A DNA stretch of 64,000 nt from the NCBI RefSeq assembly GCF_015169395.1, contig NZ_CP063458.1:2914001-2978000 (forward strand). Reading direction: 5' to 3'. Source of the DNA: Humisphaera borealis (GTDB taxonomy: Bacteria; Planctomycetota; Phycisphaerae; Tepidisphaerales; Tepidisphaeraceae). The translations under genes and the position numbers were made by a program. Positions 61,279-64,000 of the stretch are shown here, piece by piece; the first letter of the stretch is position 1, and each line of letters starts with the position of its first letter. A model generated the notes under the pieces. It was not told the DNA's origin. It searched no databases and saw only the letters and a list, made by a program, of their open reading frames with translations.

Positions 61279-63063
61279 TCATCGAATCCGGTTCAAATCC
61301 AAAATCACCCAATCCTTGTCCGAAAAGACCGCTGCGCGATCGGCCTCGGACCGCGCGGCCGGCTGATGGGTGCCCAGCGCCTCACGCGCCTTCTTCGCAT
61401 ATCCGTCGAACGGCGGGAAATAGCTCGGCGCGGTCGCGCCGTACAGATCGCTGCTGACGATCACGTGCGTTGCCCCGAACTCGTCGCGAAGGCGGACCAG
61501 CGCCGCCGGGTCACGCGAATACAGGCCGTCGATCACCGCCTGCACGCGTTTGCGCATGATGTCGGCGTACTTGCGATGGAAGGTCTGGTGCCCGTCGCGC
61601 GTCGCCAGGGCTGCCTGCGACGTCAGGTACTGCACGCCGTCCAGTTCCGCCGGCCAGCCGGCAACCATCGATCGCGGCGGCAGCGCCCGGATGAACCGGT
61701 ACGCTTCGTGGTGGTCGTTCAGGGTGGTGTCCAGGCCCGCGGTTGCCAGTTCGCCGGGACCGAACTGCGGCTTGATTCGGTAGCCGGCAAAGATGAGGAC
61801 GAACAGCCCGACCGCCGCGGCCATGACCAGCGCCTGTGTCCGCCGTTGATCGGTGTGTGTGACAATGACCGTCGCGAGGTGGGCGATGCCGGCGGGCACG
61901 ATGACAAGGGCCGCGATAGCCATCGGGTACAGCTGATAGCGCGCCGGCAGGTAAAGCCGCGGTGCCGCCAGAGCCGACAGCACATACGCCGCCACCGCCA
62001 TCGCCGGCAGCAGCAGCACGCGCCTCGCCGGCGGGCTGGGCTTGAGCAGCAGGATAAAGCCAGCAAGCCCCGCGGCGGCGAGCACCATCAGCACGATCTG
62101 CTTGATATCGAGCAACAGCCCGGCGTCGCCGGGGTTCCACGCCCCGCCCAGCCCGGCGAGCGGCGCTTCGACGAAGTTCTTCAGCGCGGTCAGACTGAAT
62201 GAGCCGGTCGAGCGATCTTCGACCTGGTACGGCCCCTTGGCCATCTCCGGGTATTCCTTCACGCTTTCGGCGCCGAGCACGGGGCCCCATTCGTCGGTCG
62301 CGTAGATGGTCGGTACCACGAAAGCGGCCGCCACAAACGCCGCGATGAGTATCAACCCCAGACGCCGGCCCAGGCTCCAGGTCTCGGCGTTCCCGCGGGC
62401 GGTCGCCGGCAGGCAAAGCAGCCAGACCGCCAGCGCCAGGCCGCACACCACACTGACCACCGGATAGAACCCCGCCGACAGCCCGACGACGACGGCCATC
62501 AGGATCGGCTTGCCGCGGGCCAGCGCGAGCATCGCCACCGCCAGGAACGGAAACGCGAACGCCCGGGGTAGTCCGCCGGTCATGCGTTCGAGGTAGAGCG
62601 TTGCGCCCAGGCAGAGGGCGGCGGCGCCCCAGCCGGCGGCCGGGCCGCGAATCCGCCTTGCCGCCCGCGCGGCCGCCCAGACTGTTACCCCCAACAGCAC
62701 GTAGGTCAGGATCCGCCCGAGCAGCCGGGGATCGATGAGCGAACCGAGCGTCATGTAGACCGCTTTGAACCCGATCGGGAATGACGCCATGAAGTAATCG
62801 GCGATCGGATCGGAATGGAACAACTGATCGTCGTAGTAGCGCATCAGCGGCCAGAACTGCTGGCGGGCCGAGGCGTTGAGCGTTGCCGGGTTGGCGGCGA
62901 ACACCGCATGACGGACGTACAGCGGCAGGAAATAGGCGACCATCAACGCCAGCACGAGCAGCCCCGGCCACCGCTTGGGTCCGCCGGTGGTGGCAGGAAT
63001 CGGCCGGGATGGCATGGGGGCAGTGGCGACGGACGGATTCGGCAGCGGCGGCGGCGTGTCCAT
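61279..63063 (-). CDS. Polytopic membrane protein (glycosyltransferase-like, unassigned)
   Basis: 594 aa with about 12 hydrophobic segments (for example WPGLLVLALMVAYFLPLYV, ILTYVLLGVTVWAAARAARR, LGLILIAAFVAAAFVVPTIY, AAVGLFVLIFAGYRI) and a soluble C-terminal part from about residue 450 (LDTTLNDHHEAYRFIRALPP, GATHVIVSSDLYG). The shape resembles GT-C glycosyltransferases, but no catalytic Asp pattern is clear. ATG 63063 (MDTPPPLPNPSV); an upstream extension has no support. Function unknown. Confidence 0.65.
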   Translation of the reverse strand: MDTPPPLPNPSVATAPMPSRPIPATTGGPKRWPGLLVLALMVAYFLPLYVRHAVFAANPATLNASARQQFWPLMRYYDDQLFHSDPIADYFMASFPIGFKAVYMTLGSLIDPRLLGRILTYVLLGVTVWAAARAARRIRGPAAGWGAAALCLGATLYLERMTGGLPRAFAFPFLAVAMLALARGKPILMAVVVGLSAGFYPVVSVVCGLALAVWLLCLPATARGNAETWSLGRRLGLILIAAFVAAAFVVPTIYATDEWGPVLGAESVKEYPEMAKGPYQVEDRSTGSFSLTALKNFVEAPLAGLGGAWNPGDAGLLLDIKQIVLMVLAAAGLAGFILLLKPSPPARRVLLLPAMAVAAYVLSALAAPRLYLPARYQLYPMAIAALVIVPAGIAHLATVIVTHTDQRRTQALVMAAAVGLFVLIFAGYRIKPQFGPGELATAGLDTTLNDHHEAYRFIRALPPRSMVAGWPAELDGVQYLTSQAALATRDGHQTFHRKYADIMRKRVQAVIDGLYSRDPAALVRLRDEFGATHVIVSSDLYGATAPSYFPPFDGYAKKAREALGTHQPAARSEADRAAVFSDKDWVILDLNRIR

Positions 63064-63223
63064 GGGGCGAAGTCTACCGACGGACCACTTTGTAGCACAG
63101 GCGTCGCCGCCGCACCGGCATTGGAATGTCGATCGACAATCGACGCTCGACATTCCGTAGTGCACATTCGACAATCCACGCCGGCAATTCCCTGTCGTCT
63201 GACATTCACCCCGGAGGCCGACC

Positions 63224-64000
63224 ATGACCCGCCAACCGCACGACCCCATCTCTCGCCGACAGCTCCTGACCGCCGCCGCCGCAATCGCCGTCGCCGCACC
63301 AGCCGCGACCGCGTTCGCCGAGGCCGACGCGCCGGCGCTCAAGGGAAACATTCGCCAGAGCGTCTGTCACTGGTGTTATGGCAAGCTGTCGCTGGAAGAC
63401 ATGTGCATCGGGGCCGTCAAAGCCGGCTGTAAGGGGATCGACCTGGTGAAGCCTTCGGACTGGCCGACGCTCAAGAAATACAACCTGGTCGGCACGATGA
63501 CCCCGAGCCACTCGATCGAGAAGGGGCTGAACCGCAAGGAAAACTGGGAATCCTGCCTCGGCAGCATTCGCGACGGCATCGAAAAATCCGCCGAGGCCGG
63601 CTACCCGAATGTCATCTGCTTCTCCGGTAACCGTGGCGGGATGGACGACGAAGAGGGCATTAGGAATTGTGCCGAGGCGCTGAAGCAGGTCGTCGGCTTG
63701 GCCGAGCAGAAGAAAGTCACCATCTGCATGGAACTGCTCAACAGCAAGGTGAACCACAAGGACTACATGTGCGATCACACCGAATGGGGTGTGAAGCTCG
63801 CCAAGGCCGTCGGAAGTGATCGATTCAAACTGCTCTACGACATCTACCACATGCAGATCATGGAAGGCGACGTCATCGCGACGTTGACGAAGCACAAGGA
63901 CTACATCGGCCACTACCACACCGCCGGCGTGCCTGGCCGGCACGAACTGGACGACACGCAGGAACTGAACTACCCGCCGATCATCCGCGCCATCCTCGCG
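63224..64000 (+). CDS. Hydroxypyruvate isomerase-like protein, Tat-exported, partial
   Basis: First 259 residues of a TIM-barrel sugar isomerase family protein, cut by the right edge. The N-terminus has a Tat-type signal (SRRQLLTAAAAIAVAAPAATAFA). Landmarks of hydroxypyruvate isomerase: NIRQSVCHWCYGKLSLEDMC, NVICFSGNRGGM, ICMELLNSKVNHKDYMCDHT (metal Glu), LLYDIYHMQIMEGDVIATL (metal Asp) and IGHYHTAGVPGRHELDDTQ (His/Glu). ATG 63224 is preceded by CGGAGG. Exported isomerases of this type are common in planctomycetes. Confidence 0.9.
   Translation, partial: MTRQPHDPISRRQLLTAAAAIAVAAPAATAFAEADAPALKGNIRQSVCHWCYGKLSLEDMCIGAVKAGCKGIDLVKPSDWPTLKKYNLVGTMTPSHSIEKGLNRKENWESCLGSIRDGIEKSAEAGYPNVICFSGNRGGMDDEEGIRNCAEALKQVVGLAEQKKVTICMELLNSKVNHKDYMCDHTEWGVKLAKAVGSDRFKLLYDIYHMQIMEGDVIATLTKHKDYIGHYHTAGVPGRHELDDTQELNYPPIIRAILA

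Overview
This 64 kb window comes from a GC-rich bacterial chromosome, most likely a planctomycete of the Phycisphaerae/Tepidisphaerales type. The evidence is two very large secreted proteins whose N-termini carry the planctomycete-type surface signatures LERRQLLAG and LETRTLFS, a DUF1570 protein, a Tat-exported hydroxypyruvate isomerase homologue, a CX4CH putative haem protein, and intergenic DNA crowded with palindromic repeats. I saw no rRNA, tRNA or CRISPR array. Almost every real gene has a long antisense shadow frame because of the base composition.

Region by region. 1-4384 (minus): a lipid/polyene-type operon with an ACP-dehydratase fusion, a LolA-like protein, an LpxL-type acyltransferase and a tandem KAS-KAS protein that runs off the left edge. 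4617-9756 (minus): ABC ATPase, ABC-2 permease and a partner membrane protein, the last two overlapping by ATGA. 10260-13194: ribosomal protein bS21, then an ECF sigma factor overlapping its membrane-anchored FecR-like partner. 13499-18211: a TadG-like protein with a lectin-like end and a 1072-aa Calx-beta/DNRLRE/malectin-like surface protein. 18961-28487: thioesterase, CX4CH protein, a GTGA-coupled methyltransferase/GT87-like pair, a zinc-ribbon-like protein, a phosphodiesterase and small secreted or membrane proteins. 28830-34488 is an accessory island: a DUF2726 pseudogene broken by a palindromic element, an AT-richer TIR/SEFIR-domain protein, a decayed nuclease fragment, a DUF4339 gene split by an intact ISL3 element with an 8-bp target duplication, and a zinc-ribbon nuclease. 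35422-54355 is mostly core metabolism and envelope: GalE, a PmtA/OlsG-like methyltransferase, PanB-HtrA operon, an MFS carrier with an inserted PDZ-like domain, an SPFH-like/propeller protein, serine hydrolase, PhnD-like protein and sugar isomerase, an MsbA-like exporter with an inserted PDZ-like domain, and a DUF1570 peptidase-like protein. 54757-64000: a 1384-aa phytase-like/Calx-beta surface protein, a DEAD-box helicase with a charged insert, a polytopic membrane protein, and hydroxypyruvate isomerase cut by the right edge.

The most unusual signal is non-coding. Three intergenic loci (about 18.29-18.88, 34.54-35.36 and 51.27-51.91 kb) share one layout: a hairpin, a sigma70-like promoter with a 16-nt spacer, 159-195 bp of spacer, then an irregular array of the 13-mer GGGTTCGTTCGGC (18 copies in total, always in the direction of the promoter). 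This looks like an undescribed family of repeat-containing transcripts or regulatory elements. Palindromic repeat families have also entered genes: in frame in a glycosyltransferase and probably in an ABC exporter linker, and destructively in the DUF2726 gene.
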